A DNA stretch of 64,000 nucleotides from Pararhizobium sp. IMCC3301 (GTDB taxonomy: Bacteria > Pseudomonadota > Alphaproteobacteria > Rhizobiales > GCA-2746425): positions 62,001-126,000 of the forward strand of contig NZ_CP132336.1 of NCBI RefSeq assembly GCF_030758315.1, given 5' to 3'. Below the pieces are notes generated by a model. It saw only the letters and a list, made by a program, of their open reading frames with translations. It did not search any database and had not been told where the DNA came from. The position numbers were made by a program, and so were the translations under genes. This document shows positions 35,549-44,515 of the stretch, in pieces. Numbering within the stretch: position 1 is the stretch's first letter; every line of letters begins with the position of its first letter.

Positions 35549-37313
35549 CCCTCTAAACCGCTTACGCCGTGAAGCTCTACAGGTCCTGCGACCGCCCCGG
35601 AAAATGGCTCTTTCCGATTGGGTGGAGCGGAATGTTTATCTGCCGTCGTCCATTGCAGCACATCCTGGGCGGATGCGCCTCTGGCCACACCAAGTTGCAA
35701 TCGCCGACTCCATCGGTGATCCGAACGTCGAACGGGTCAGCGTCCTAAAGAGCGTGAGAATTGGATATACCCAGCTTCTGACAGCGGCTATTGGGCACTA
35801 TGCCGTGAACGATCCAAGCCCGCTTCTGGTGGTGGTCCCTGCGGAGCAAGACGCCCGTGACCTCATGGTGGGCAACATCGAACCGACCTTTGCGGAGTCG
35901 CCTGTTCTGCGGGCCGCTCTGGCAGCGGATGACGGCGGGCGGGACACGCTATTCCAGCGCCGCTTCCGCGGCGGATCGCTCAAGCTGGTCAGCGCCCGCG
36001 CCCCGCGCAATCTGAGGGGCCACACGGCGCGTGTGTTGCTACTGGATGAGGTTGACGGGTTCGAGATCAGCGCGGGCGGTGAAGGCGACCCCGTGACGCT
36101 GGCAGAGCGACGGACCCTTTCTTATGGCGACCGTAAGATCGTTATGGGGTCAACGCCAGTGGATGAGGCTACCAGCCGAATCGTGCGGGCATATGAACGA
36201 TCCGATCAGCGCGTGTTCGAGTGCGCCTGCCCAGAATGTGGGGCTTTGACGGAACTCACCTGGGCCATGATTGAATGGCTACCGGATGAACCCGAAACCG
36301 CCGCGTTCCGCTGCCCACACTGCGAAGAATTGATTGATGAGCGCCACAAGCCCGGAATGGTCCAGGACGGCGCATGGCGGGCCACCAGGCCAGACGTGCT
36401 GGGGCATCACGGCTACCGCATGAACGCTCTTATCAGTCTCTTGCCTAACGCCTCATGGGGCAAGCTGGCGACGGAGTTCCTGGAGGCGAAGAAAAGCCCG
36501 GAAACCCTAAAGGCGTTCACGACGACGCTGCTGGCGGAACCGTGGCGCGACCTTGGCGAAGAAATTGATGACGCCAGCCTCATGGCGCGGCGCGAACAGT
36601 TCAATCTGTCCAACATCCCGCCGGAAGTGCTGGTGCTGTCTGTTGGCATCGACGCCCAGGACGACCGATTGGAAATCTCGACCGTGGGCTGGACGCGGGA
36701 CGGGGACGCGCTTGTCCTGGCCCATGAGATCGTCTGGGGTAACGTCCTGGATGATGAAACCTGGCAAGAGGCGGACGATCTCTTGCGCCGTGACTTCAAA
36801 CACCCTCTGGGCGGCACCCTTCGGATTGATTCAGCAATCGTGGACTCCGGCTCTGGGGGTCACACGGATATGGTCTATGCGTTTTGCCGACCACGTATTG
36901 CGCGGCGGATCATGGCCGGGAAGGGCGTGGCCGGATTTCAGCGCCCAGCGATCCAGCTATCGAAGACCCGCGCGGCGCGGTTGATCCTGGTCGGGGTTGA
37001 CACGATCAAATCCCAAGTGATGAACAGGCTCCAGACAGGTCGCACAATCCGATTCAGTCATGATCTGGATGCCACCTATTTTGAGCAACTGACCGGCGAA
37101 CGCCGGATCGTGAAGTATCGGCGGGGCGCACCTGTACGGGCATTTGAGCGGATACCTGGAAGGCGAGTAGAAACACTGGATTGCTTGGTTTATGCTTGGG
37201 CAGCACGTCAGCTTGTGGGGTTGGACTTGGAGCGCCGTGAAACCGATCTTTCACGGGCCAACGGACCTGAGAAACGCCCAGCGATTATTCGGTCAAGTTG
37301 GATGGAACGGTGA
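35538..37313 (+). CDS. Phage terminase large subunit, GpA family
   Basis: 591 residues from the ATG at 35538 (MKHDPLNRLRREALQVLRPP). GpA-type packaging motor: ATPase region with SVLKSVRIGYTQLLTAAIGH near residue 75 and LLLDEVDGFEISAGG near 170 as Walker B; a zinc-like CPECG and CPHCEE pair in the middle; and a C-terminal nuclease domain (SVGIDAQDDRLEISTVGWTR; AIVDSGSGGHTDMVYAF). The gene is complete. It overlaps the small subunit gene and is followed by the reversed HEPN-like pair rather than by the portal gene, an interruption of the usual order. Confidence 0.92.
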   Translation: MKHDPLNRLRREALQVLRPPRKMALSDWVERNVYLPSSIAAHPGRMRLWPHQVAIADSIGDPNVERVSVLKSVRIGYTQLLTAAIGHYAVNDPSPLLVVVPAEQDARDLMVGNIEPTFAESPVLRAALAADDGGRDTLFQRRFRGGSLKLVSARAPRNLRGHTARVLLLDEVDGFEISAGGEGDPVTLAERRTLSYGDRKIVMGSTPVDEATSRIVRAYERSDQRVFECACPECGALTELTWAMIEWLPDEPETAAFRCPHCEELIDERHKPGMVQDGAWRATRPDVLGHHGYRMNALISLLPNASWGKLATEFLEAKKSPETLKAFTTTLLAEPWRDLGEEIDDASLMARREQFNLSNIPPEVLVLSVGIDAQDDRLEISTVGWTRDGDALVLAHEIVWGNVLDDETWQEADDLLRRDFKHPLGGTLRIDSAIVDSGSGGHTDMVYAFCRPRIARRIMAGKGVAGFQRPAIQLSKTRAARLILVGVDTIKSQVMNRLQTGRTIRFSHDLDATYFEQLTGERRIVKYRRGAPVRAFERIPGRRVETLDCLVYAWAARQLVGLDLERRETDLSRANGPEKRPAIIRSSWMER

Positions 37314-37322
37314 AAATCTAAT

Positions 37323-38141
37323 TTAGAATACCGACTTCAATATTTTTTCTGTTCCAGAAACTAAATCCTCAATTTCGTCTTTCGTGGGTTCCTTCCCCTT
37401 AGCGTGGTCGCAGATATTTCGAATATCAGCTAGGTGTTGAACAAAGCGCCATTGCGAAGTGGAGACGACATCTGCGTCTTTAAGAAGTTGATTTAGGTCG
37501 GAAATACCAGGGTTTTTCTTTCGAACAGTTATGTTGTGGGTCACGCAAACCTGCTTGAGATGTTTTTCGATAACAACGCCGCAAATGGCTCCAGAAGCCC
37601 GCAGGAATCCGGCTTTTGCCAAAGCGCGAGCGCTATCGACCTCGGAGTCGAAAAGGTCAGCTTGAAGAATGGCCGTTAAGTCAAGCAAAGAGCTGTTCAG
37701 TTTCTTTTTTGCAGCTTTCACAATGTTAAGTTGTTGAACAAATTCTGGGATTGCCGCGCGCCCTTCTACAACCACTTCATTTTCCCAGCCTCGCGTAATG
37801 TGCAAGCCTTGGAGGTAGTCGCGGATCATGTAGTTTTGGAAGGTAATGTCTTTTCTGACACGAGGTAATTCGTAATAAGATATAAAGTCATTCAGTCGAT
37901 CTGGGAAAATTTGTTTAACTACCGCCCGTGCTTCTGAATACCAAGCCTGATAGTCGGTTTTGAAATCTGGCAATTCCTCTAGGTATTTTTTGATTTTTTC
38001 TTCATTCCCTTTGAACATCTTGGAGGTCGCATCTTCAAAAGCTTCTCCAACGCATTCGTGTTGAATAGCCATATAGAGCATATTTCCGTCAGCTATCAGT
38101 GTATCTAGTTCATCTTCAAACCGCTTAGACTTCTCAGACAT
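37323..38141 (-). CDS. HEPN-like protein with C-terminal R-x4-H motif; possible defence cargo
   Basis: 272 residues. The N-terminal two thirds are helical and unrecognised. The last 130 residues form an all-helical segment ending in HLADIRNICDHAKGKEPTKD. R241-NICD-H246 matches the R-x4-6-H motif of HEPN ribonucleases, as in many toxins and abortive-infection proteins; a DUF4145/Abi-like fold is the closest I can name. The gene is reversed relative to the packaging genes, is visibly AT-rich, and sits between terminase and the rest of the head genes, like a phage moron. The small gene at 38153 lies 11 bp upstream in the same direction. RNase activity and defence are inference. Confidence 0.8.
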   Translation of the reverse strand: MSEKSKRFEDELDTLIADGNMLYMAIQHECVGEAFEDATSKMFKGNEEKIKKYLEELPDFKTDYQAWYSEARAVVKQIFPDRLNDFISYYELPRVRKDITFQNYMIRDYLQGLHITRGWENEVVVEGRAAIPEFVQQLNIVKAAKKKLNSSLLDLTAILQADLFDSEVDSARALAKAGFLRASGAICGVVIEKHLKQVCVTHNITVRKKNPGISDLNQLLKDADVVSTSQWRFVQHLADIRNICDHAKGKEPTKDEIEDLVSGTEKILKSVF

Positions 38142-38152
38142 AATTCTTCACC

Positions 38153-38365
38153 TCAAAATTCTTGGATCACTCGTTGTGCCGCCCGAAAGTGGGCCCGATC
38201 TGCGGGCATCTTGTACTCATTGCCGTAGAATTGGAACAGACGATTAAAGCGGCGGCGCATAGGGCGCGTGAACCCATGCGGCGCGATGGAATAGTCTATG
38301 TCTTCGGGCTTAACGGGAACAACGGTCCCGTCTGCCAAAACATCAACTGAAACGACGTAGTGCAA
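38153..38365 (-). CDS. Small 70-residue protein upstream of the HEPN-like gene
   Basis: 70 residues starting at a TTG (38365) that has GGAGG five bases upstream. Begins MHYVVSVDVLADGTVVPVKP and is basic in the second half (TRPMRRRFNRLFQFYGNEYK). It ends 11 bp before the HEPN-like gene, so both are probably on one leftward transcript. It could be an antitoxin-like partner or an unrelated phage protein. No family is recognised. Confidence 0.6.
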   Translation of the reverse strand: MHYVVSVDVLADGTVVPVKPEDIDYSIAPHGFTRPMRRRFNRLFQFYGNEYKMPADRAHFRAAQRVIQEF

Positions 38366-38385
38366 GGAAGCCTCCGAAATGAGTT

Positions 38386-38415
38386 GGGGGCGAGACCTGC
38401 AAAAGCCCCGCCCCC
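38386..38415. other. GC-rich hairpin in the gap left of the 221-residue gene
   Basis: GGGGGCG (38386-38392) pairs with CGCCCCC (38409-38415), loop of 16 bases, no T tract. It lies just upstream of the leftward small gene. The remaining gap to 38611 is AT-rich and probably holds promoters for both directions. Confidence 0.35.
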
Positions 38416-38611
38416 TTGAGAAAGGTTCCTGTTATGACCGACAGGCACCTTGAGCTATACATATCGGAATAATTTACACTGATCAAGTCAAAATATCCTT
38501 CTAAACTGACAGGACACTTAATGTAACTCGCTGTTTATAAACGAATTGTTTAATAGACAGCCTTGCAGAATCAGAATATGTTGCCCCAAGTAAAACCACC
38601 TGGAGGCTACT

Positions 38612-39277
38612 ATGACAACCACCGATGATACCCCCGTCCTGGAATATTGCCCGCCCATTGAACGAAAGCCGGGGCATTTGACAATCAAAACCCTGACAGA
38701 CCGATGCCATGAAGTCCCGATCGAATGGGATTTCGTCTATGGAATCGCGAAAAAGTGCATTCAAGAACAACATTTAACCCCCCTGGGCGTAGACGCGAAC
38801 GATGGGCGGAACCCCTTCCTGTTTGGTCAGGACTCCGCCCTGATCCTCAAAGTCATGACCACGCTGGTACTGACAACGGCGAAGGTGTTCGGGGCTGAAG
38901 GCCCGGATAGTTTGGGCCGCGCGGTTTCTAATGCTCTGAAATATCACAATGTCAGTGACCACTTCCCGGACGGTGTGCCGAAGGGCGAGAACGTCCAGGC
39001 CTACTTCCGGCAATTCGGTCGGAATCCAGCGTCATGGGTGATCCTGGACGATGAACGCGGCGTCAAAGGCTGGTCCCTGCATGTGCGCTGGTTCTTTGAC
39101 GACGACGGGCAGAAGCGTTGCGCGGCCAAGCTGTGGAACGTCACAACGGGCTTCATGCCTGACTTCCTGCCCAATGCGGATGGTCTTGAAGCGCTTCCCC
39201 ATGCTGAGATCATCATGCCGATGGACCGGATTTTGCCGATCCTCAAGTTCAACCGCGACCGCAGCAGGATGAACTGA
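38612..39277 (+). CDS. Unrecognised 221-residue phage-element protein before the portal gene
   Basis: 221 residues, starting at an ATG after GGAGG (GGAGGCTACTATG). Begins MTTTDDTPVLEYCPPIERKP; the centre has GQDSALILKVMTTLVLTTAK and VRWFFDDDGQKRCAAKLWNV. No signal peptide or clear domain is recognised. It ends two bases before the portal gene and is co-directional with the head genes. In lambda-like phages the small connector gpW sits here, but in this element gpW lies after the capsid gene, so this protein is an extra. It could be an accessory head factor or a satellite-specific factor. Confidence 0.8.
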   Translation: MTTTDDTPVLEYCPPIERKPGHLTIKTLTDRCHEVPIEWDFVYGIAKKCIQEQHLTPLGVDANDGRNPFLFGQDSALILKVMTTLVLTTAKVFGAEGPDSLGRAVSNALKYHNVSDHFPDGVPKGENVQAYFRQFGRNPASWVILDDERGVKGWSLHVRWFFDDDGQKRCAAKLWNVTTGFMPDFLPNADGLEALPHAEIIMPMDRILPILKFNRDRSRMN

Positions 39278-39279
39278 GA

Positions 39280-40674
39280 ATGTCCATCTGGTCCCGATTC
39301 ACGAAACCGTTTCGGCACACCGCCGAACCTGTCCAGCGCCGCAGCTTTGAAGCGGCTTCCGGGCGGCGCTTTGGTGGTGTTGCAAGCTACGGCCCCCACG
39401 GCCCCGAAACGACTTCAGCGGGACCAGTGGTGCGGGGCAGGGCACGCCATGCCTTCGCCAACAATGGCTATATCCGCAACGCCGTTTCCGGGACTGTTGC
39501 GGAGACTGTCGGCGCTGGCATCGAAGCCAATTCCGCACATCCCGACCCGACGATCAGACGCGCAATCGACACCACCTTCCTTGAGGCTGCGACTGCTATC
39601 GACGCCGATGGCCGCACCGATCTGCGCGGTCTGACGGCGGCTGCGGTGCAAGCTGAGTTTGTGGACGGGGAAGCCTTTTTTGCCTTGGAATATCGCGAAG
39701 GCCGTTTGGCTTTGCGCCAGATTCCTGCCGAATGGATCGATGAATCCCACACTACCGAACTGACCGGCGGCGGCTACATTGTCGCTGGCATCGAGTTCAA
39801 CCCTCTGGGCGAGCGTATGGCATATCATGTGCGGCCTTCACGCCCTACAGACCTCTATCCGACAGCTGGCGAACGTATACGCATTGCTGCGGAGGATATG
39901 CTGCATGTGTTCCGGTCTCTTGGACCTGGCCAAGTCAGGGGCGTTTCCCAATTAGCGCCTGTCTTGCTGGCCTTGAACGAAGCCGATCAGCTACAGGATG
40001 CGCGGCTGGTCGGCAGCAAGGTCGCTGCTATGTTTGCTGGTTTTATTACAGATATGAACGCGACCGGCGGCTTGCAGTTTGATGGCGACCAGACCGGAAA
40101 CATCCTTGAAAGTGGTCTCGAACCGGGCACCCTAAAAGTGTTACCGGCGGGTGTGGATATCAAATTCAGTGCGCCAGATCAGGCGCGGGACTCCAATGCT
40201 TTCGCCGAAGAAATCCGGGGCCTGATCGCTGCGGGTCTGGGCTGCCCACGCCATATCCTGGACGGGGATTTGACAGGGGCGAATTATTCGAGCCTGCGGG
40301 CGGGTCTTCTGCCTTGGCGGGCCAAGATTGAGCAATACGTCTACCAAACCCTGATCCCGCAATTTCTCGACCCGATCTTCAAGCGCATTGTCACAGACGC
40401 CTACCTGTCAGGGCGGCTGGATGCGCCTGATTTGATGGACGCGATCAAGGCTGAATGGCTACCCCCACGCCCGATGCAGGTTGACCCGCAAAAAGACGCC
40501 AAGGCGCTGCGGGAACTTCTGTCTTTGGGTCTCACAAGCCGCCGCCAGGCCGTGGCATCCCTTGGCTGGAATATCGACGATCTGGATGCGGAAATCGCTG
40601 CCGACCGCGAGCGCGAAACCGTTTTGGGATTGAGTTTCAGCGACCCCAAAAAGGACCAGTCCGATGCCGCATGA
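39280..40674 (+). CDS. Phage portal protein, lambda GpB family
   Basis: 464 residues. Family features are the early HAFANNGYIRNAVSGTVAET, GIEANSAHPDP, the VDGEAFFALEYREGRLALRQ region, IDESHTTELTGGGYIVAGIE, and LTGANYSSLRAGLLPWRAKI near the C-terminus. It forms the dodecameric vertex for DNA entry and head-tail joining. It overlaps the protease-capsid gene by 11 bp. The gene appears intact. Confidence 0.93.
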   Translation: MSIWSRFTKPFRHTAEPVQRRSFEAASGRRFGGVASYGPHGPETTSAGPVVRGRARHAFANNGYIRNAVSGTVAETVGAGIEANSAHPDPTIRRAIDTTFLEAATAIDADGRTDLRGLTAAAVQAEFVDGEAFFALEYREGRLALRQIPAEWIDESHTTELTGGGYIVAGIEFNPLGERMAYHVRPSRPTDLYPTAGERIRIAAEDMLHVFRSLGPGQVRGVSQLAPVLLALNEADQLQDARLVGSKVAAMFAGFITDMNATGGLQFDGDQTGNILESGLEPGTLKVLPAGVDIKFSAPDQARDSNAFAEEIRGLIAAGLGCPRHILDGDLTGANYSSLRAGLLPWRAKIEQYVYQTLIPQFLDPIFKRIVTDAYLSGRLDAPDLMDAIKAEWLPPRPMQVDPQKDAKALRELLSLGLTSRRQAVASLGWNIDDLDAEIAADRERETVLGLSFSDPKKDQSDAA

Positions 40675-42448
40675 TGAATCCAAAACCGTTTTGGTTCGTG
40701 CCGCCCTGACGCGACCGAATTCTTATGATCCCCAGACCCGCACTGTGTCTGCCGTGATCGCTACTACAAACCCCGTCCAAAGGCGGGACGCCCGTGGCCC
40801 CTATCTCGAAATCCTGACCGCTGACACGCTTGATCTGTCCGCAGTCGCCGGGTTGCCCGTCCTCGATTCCCACAGAACCCAGACAGTGCGTGACCAGATC
40901 GGACGGGTGCGGTCCATCGCGGTGGAAGGCGAAGCTGTTGTCGCCCTTCTTGAGCTTACTTCGGCTGAAGACGCAGTTCCAGTTGTCCAGCGGATTGCAG
41001 ATGGCACAGTTAGCGGAGTCAGCATCGGTTATCGCGTGGCAGGCTGGATCGAAACACAAACCCCACAGGGCCGGGTCAAAACCCCGTCAGGCTGGCGCAT
41101 TTCTGAAGTCACATTAACAAGCAATCCGGCGGACCCCTCCGCCCGTCTGAGGCAAGAGGAGTCAACCATGCCTGATCCCGTAATTGAAACCCAAACCGTT
41201 CCGACCCCGGAAGCGGTCGAAACCCAACGCCGAAGCGATATTCGTGGCCTTGTCCGCTCTGCCGGTCTTGGCCCTGAAATTGCGGACGATTTGATTGATG
41301 CAGGATCGGATATGACTGCTGCGAAAGCCACTGTCTTCGATGCTTTGGAAGAGAAGCGCCGCAGCGCTCCGATTATCCGCACTCATGCTCCAGCAAATGA
41401 CGACCCTGCCGTTGTGTTGGGCCGTCAAGCTCAAGCCCTGCACATTCGTATGACCGGCGGTGACTGCCCGGAAGAGTCCCGTCAATACATGGGCGAAAGC
41501 CTGTTGGATATGGCCCGTGGCAGCCTTGCCCGTGCTGGTGTGTCAACCCGTGGCTTAAGCGCCGATGAAGTCTTCACGCGGGCCGCTACGCACACAACAT
41601 CGGACTTCCCGCTGACAGTCAGCAACGCCATGAACAAAACAGCCTTGTCCTCTTACCAAGCGGCTGAGTCCCCGCTCAAGACGCTCTGCCGTCAGCGCAC
41701 CTTGCCGAACTTCAAAGAGTCCACGGCGATCCGTCTGGGCGAAATGGGTCGGCTGGAGCCTTTGGACGAAAACGGCGAGATCACACACACCAGCCGCGGG
41801 GAAAACGGCGAGAAAATGAACCTGAAAACCTTTGCGCGGGGTATCACGGTATCCCGCAAGCTGATGATTGATGACGATCTTGGCCTTCTGGGCGATATGA
41901 CTTCGGCAATGGGTGAGGCTGCCGCGCAGACAGAAGCCGACATTCTTGTGGCGCTGGTTATCGATAATCCAAACCTGTCGGACGGCACACCTGTTTTTGA
42001 CGCAAGCCGGGGCAACGTCGGAGCGGTGGCTGCTCCGACTGTAGCGGCCCTGACCGAGTCCCGTCAGGCTATGCGAACTCGGACAGGCCTGGACGGCGAG
42101 ACGATAATCAGCGCCGCGCCACGCTACGTTTTGGTTCCTGCTGATCTGGAAACGGAGGCCGAACAGGTCCTCGCTTCGATTCAGCCAAATGCTACTGCCG
42201 ATGTAAACCCGTTCGGCGGCAAGTTGTCTCTTCTGGTGGAGCCTCGGCTTCCTGCGGCGACGTGGTACGTGTTCGCAGACCCCGTGCGTTTGGCAGCGAT
42301 GCAATACGCCTACCTGTCCAGTGCCCAAGGCGTCCAAATCCAACGGACAGAGGCCTGGGACACGCTGGGCATGAAGTATCGCGCGTTCCTGGATTTCGGC
42401 GCAGGCTGGCTGGACTGGCGCGGCACGCACCAGATTCCGGGGGCATAA
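40664..42448 (+). CDS. Prohead protease fused to major capsid protein
   Basis: 594 residues. Residues 1-165 resemble a U35-type prohead protease, with the catalytic histidine in GLPVLDSHRTQ (His70) and serine in TVSGVSIGYRV (Ser117 or Ser120). A linker rich in Pro, Thr and charged residues follows (about 165-220). The rest is a Mu gpT/HK97-fold-type capsid protein: LGEMGRLEPLDENGEITHTS, KTFARGITVSRKLMIDDDLG, and ending FLDFGAGWLDWRGTHQIPGA. Fusions of this type are known in prophages of Proteobacteria. Self-cleavage would free the capsid protein. The reading frame is continuous, so it is a true fusion and not a frameshift. Confidence 0.9.
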   Translation: MPHDESKTVLVRAALTRPNSYDPQTRTVSAVIATTNPVQRRDARGPYLEILTADTLDLSAVAGLPVLDSHRTQTVRDQIGRVRSIAVEGEAVVALLELTSAEDAVPVVQRIADGTVSGVSIGYRVAGWIETQTPQGRVKTPSGWRISEVTLTSNPADPSARLRQEESTMPDPVIETQTVPTPEAVETQRRSDIRGLVRSAGLGPEIADDLIDAGSDMTAAKATVFDALEEKRRSAPIIRTHAPANDDPAVVLGRQAQALHIRMTGGDCPEESRQYMGESLLDMARGSLARAGVSTRGLSADEVFTRAATHTTSDFPLTVSNAMNKTALSSYQAAESPLKTLCRQRTLPNFKESTAIRLGEMGRLEPLDENGEITHTSRGENGEKMNLKTFARGITVSRKLMIDDDLGLLGDMTSAMGEAAAQTEADILVALVIDNPNLSDGTPVFDASRGNVGAVAAPTVAALTESRQAMRTRTGLDGETIISAAPRYVLVPADLETEAEQVLASIQPNATADVNPFGGKLSLLVEPRLPAATWYVFADPVRLAAMQYAYLSSAQGVQIQRTEAWDTLGMKYRAFLDFGAGWLDWRGTHQIPGA

Positions 42449-42451
42449 TCC

Positions 42452-42670
42452 ATGGCTCTGAGCCCCGATCAGCTAACCGCGCTGCGCGATGATCTTCTGG
42501 ACGCCCGTTTGTCGGGCATGCGGCGGGTGCGTGACCAGAACGGCGAAGAGATCGAATATAAATCCGACGCCCAGATGGCCGCCGCATTGGCTGCCCTGGA
42601 ACGTGAGATCGCGAACCTGTCCAGGCAAGCGCCTCACACCATCCGGTTCAATACCTCGAAAGGAATTTGA
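42452..42670 (+). CDS. gpW-like head-tail joining protein
   Basis: 72 residues, MALSPDQLTALRDDLLDARL then SGMRRVRDQNGEEIEYKSDA, the length and pattern of lambda gpW (helical start, beta hairpin, helical end). gpW plugs the DNA-filled head and prepares it for tail attachment. Its presence in an element with no tail genes suggests that heads are meant to join tails provided by another phage. It starts 3 bp after the capsid stop. Confidence 0.85.
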   Translation: MALSPDQLTALRDDLLDARLSGMRRVRDQNGEEIEYKSDAQMAAALAALEREIANLSRQAPHTIRFNTSKGI

Positions 42671-42672
42671 GA

Positions 42673-43002
42673 ATGAGAAATTATGTTCAGGTAGGTGACA
42701 ATATCACCATTACAGCCGCCGCCGCTGCCCTTTCCGGGGATATTGTGAAGATCGGCAGTCTTGTCGGTATTGCGTCCACTGACGCTGCCATTGGCGAGTC
42801 TGTTGTGCTGACCACAACCGGCGTCTTTGATCTCGGTAAAGTTGCTATCGATGTCCTGTCGGTCGGTGATCCGATCTATTGGCGAGCATCTGACGGCCTT
42901 GTGACCGGCACAGCAACAGCCAACACGAAAATAGGTGTGGCGGTGTCTGCAGCAGGCAACCCGTCTTCCAGTGTCCGTGTGCGGCTCAACGGCACATTCT
43001 AA
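42673..43002 (+). CDS. DUF2190-family protein, probable capsid decoration/stabilising protein
   Basis: 109 residues from the ATG at 42673, with AGGA at 42661-42664; a TTG at 42667 would add two residues. A beta-rich protein: NYVQVGDNITITAAAAALSG, VVLTTTGVFDLGKVAIDVLS, GDPIYWRASDGLVTGTATAN. DUF2190 proteins are found next to capsid genes and probably stabilise or decorate the shell. It overlaps nothing and is followed by a 66-codon gene after 4 bp. Confidence 0.85.
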   Translation: MRNYVQVGDNITITAAAAALSGDIVKIGSLVGIASTDAAIGESVVLTTTGVFDLGKVAIDVLSVGDPIYWRASDGLVTGTATANTKIGVAVSAAGNPSSSVRVRLNGTF

Positions 43003-43006
43003 TCCA

Positions 43007-43207
43007 ATGGGATCGGCTGTCATCACAACCGATCTGGAGCGCCTTCGGGATGCTCTTGAATTTGTCGCCAAGCTGGTGGTGGCCGATCCCGTCTATGCGC
43101 CGATATTCGTTCGCCTCGAAAATGAAATCGCAGACGAAGAGGCTTTGATTGCCGGGGATGTGGTGGCCCGTGCGCGGGCTGTGGCCCGTCAGAATGCCAC
43201 GCGCTGA
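43007..43207 (+). CDS. Small 66-residue protein at the end of the head gene cluster
   Basis: 66 residues from the ATG at 43007 (MGSAVITTDLERLRDALEFV). Predominantly helical, acidic middle (RLENEIADEEALIAGDVVAR). No family is recognised. It sits where a head-tail connector or tail-junction gene would be expected, and its end overlaps the end of the convergent integrase gene by 19 bp. After it no further rightward gene occurs, so the head cluster stops before any tail gene. Confidence 0.65.
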   Translation: MGSAVITTDLERLRDALEFVAKLVVADPVYAPIFVRLENEIADEEALIAGDVVARARAVARQNATR

Positions 43208-44469
43208 ATAACACCCTGCAACGCCTCAAGTGTCGCCCCCTTCCCATACCTCTCCCTATTGAGGGCGTGTCCAAAAAGATCGCGCCTGACCCGTTCATCT
43301 ATGCCCGCAGCCAAGAGGCGATCTTCAAAACTATGTCGCAGCCCATACAAAGAATGATCCGGCGATTCCATAAGGCCATTGGCCCGAAGATATTTGTTGA
43401 CGGTCGCGCTCAAGGTGGCGCTGTCGCGGTATTTGGGGAACCCTTTAGGACATTCCTTAAAGGCGTCCAGCGAAACGCCAACAAGCGGGATGACGCGGCG
43501 TGCATTGCGGCTCTTCAACTGCCGACCGATTGGCTCAATCGAGATATGCGGCACATTGTCGTCCAGCCTGATCTGGGCGGGCGTCAGGGCCGCGCCTTCA
43601 CTGGGGCGGTAGCCCGTGTTGACCATGCCAAGGACAATGCAGCGGGCTTCCGTGTTAAGGCCGTCCAGCGCGCCCGGTGCGAGCAATTTGTCTCTGATCC
43701 AGGATTCGGAGAATGGCGGGCGCTGTTTGGCTTCGCCTTCCTTGAAGCTGAGATCGGACAGGGGCAGGACCAGCGCCAAGCGTTTCATTTTGTTGACGGT
43801 TTTCAGCACATCGCCCAGATGGATCAAATCCTTGTTCGCCGAATTGGGCGTCAGACCTTCGGACTCCAGTTTCTCGAACCACCAACTGCGAAAATCCAGC
43901 ATGTCGTCGCCAGAAATGTCCGGCAGGGCCTTGTCTCCGACCACAGATATAAAATTGCTGACAGCTTTGATTCTCGGATTTCTCCAACGGCGAAGCTGGT
44001 CATCACTTTTGCCGATACATTTATCGGCCGCAAGCTGCCAATAAAGGTCCAGCGCCCGTGTTACCGTAATAGGCGGTTGCGCAACGCCGCCAAGAACCGC
44101 AGCGGTTTCTACGGCGCGGACCTTCTCACTTTTGCCTGTATGGCTCGCCTTGGCCACGCTTACGCGCTCCAGAAGGTCTTCGCGAGGCAATTCGGCGACC
44201 CGTTGCGCTGGCAGGTATCGAAAGCCCCGCACTGCGGCCAATTCCTTCGCAGCCTCAAAGCGGCGTTCGGCGTCTTCCGAGTCACCTGCCATCTGGGCTT
44301 CCCAACCTTCGATCAGGTGTTGCCACGCGGACGGGGCTTTCTGTCTGGCAATGGATTCGGAGTCAGTGTGCAAGCTGATCCACACTGTTTGGCGTGTTTC
44401 AACAGGCTTGTATCGACGGGGTACCCGCTTGCAAAGGTGAAAAGTGTTGCTTCGCTTAATGACTTGCAT
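43189..44469 (-). CDS. Tyrosine recombinase integrase
   Basis: 426 residues. The N-terminal part (FHLCKRVPRRYKPVETRQTV) is of the DUF6538 type common in alphaproteobacterial integrases. The catalytic domain has the first arginine in GMVNTGYRPSEGAALT, the box SLYGLRHSFEDRLLAAG (arginine and histidine present, the first histidine replaced by tyrosine as often seen in this group), GHALNRER and the tyrosine in RERYGKG. It starts about 145 bp from the tRNA-Ser 3' end and is convergent with the head genes. It should catalyse integration into and excision from the tRNA. No excisionase gene is recognised. Confidence 0.94.
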   Translation of the reverse strand: MQVIKRSNTFHLCKRVPRRYKPVETRQTVWISLHTDSESIARQKAPSAWQHLIEGWEAQMAGDSEDAERRFEAAKELAAVRGFRYLPAQRVAELPREDLLERVSVAKASHTGKSEKVRAVETAAVLGGVAQPPITVTRALDLYWQLAADKCIGKSDDQLRRWRNPRIKAVSNFISVVGDKALPDISGDDMLDFRSWWFEKLESEGLTPNSANKDLIHLGDVLKTVNKMKRLALVLPLSDLSFKEGEAKQRPPFSESWIRDKLLAPGALDGLNTEARCIVLGMVNTGYRPSEGAALTPAQIRLDDNVPHISIEPIGRQLKSRNARRVIPLVGVSLDAFKECPKGFPKYRDSATLSATVNKYLRANGLMESPDHSLYGLRHSFEDRLLAAGIDERVRRDLFGHALNRERYGKGATLEALQGVIQRVAF

Positions 44470-44515
44470 GTGAAAACCCTCGGAATTGCATTGTGCTACA
44501 AGTTGTATAGCATTA

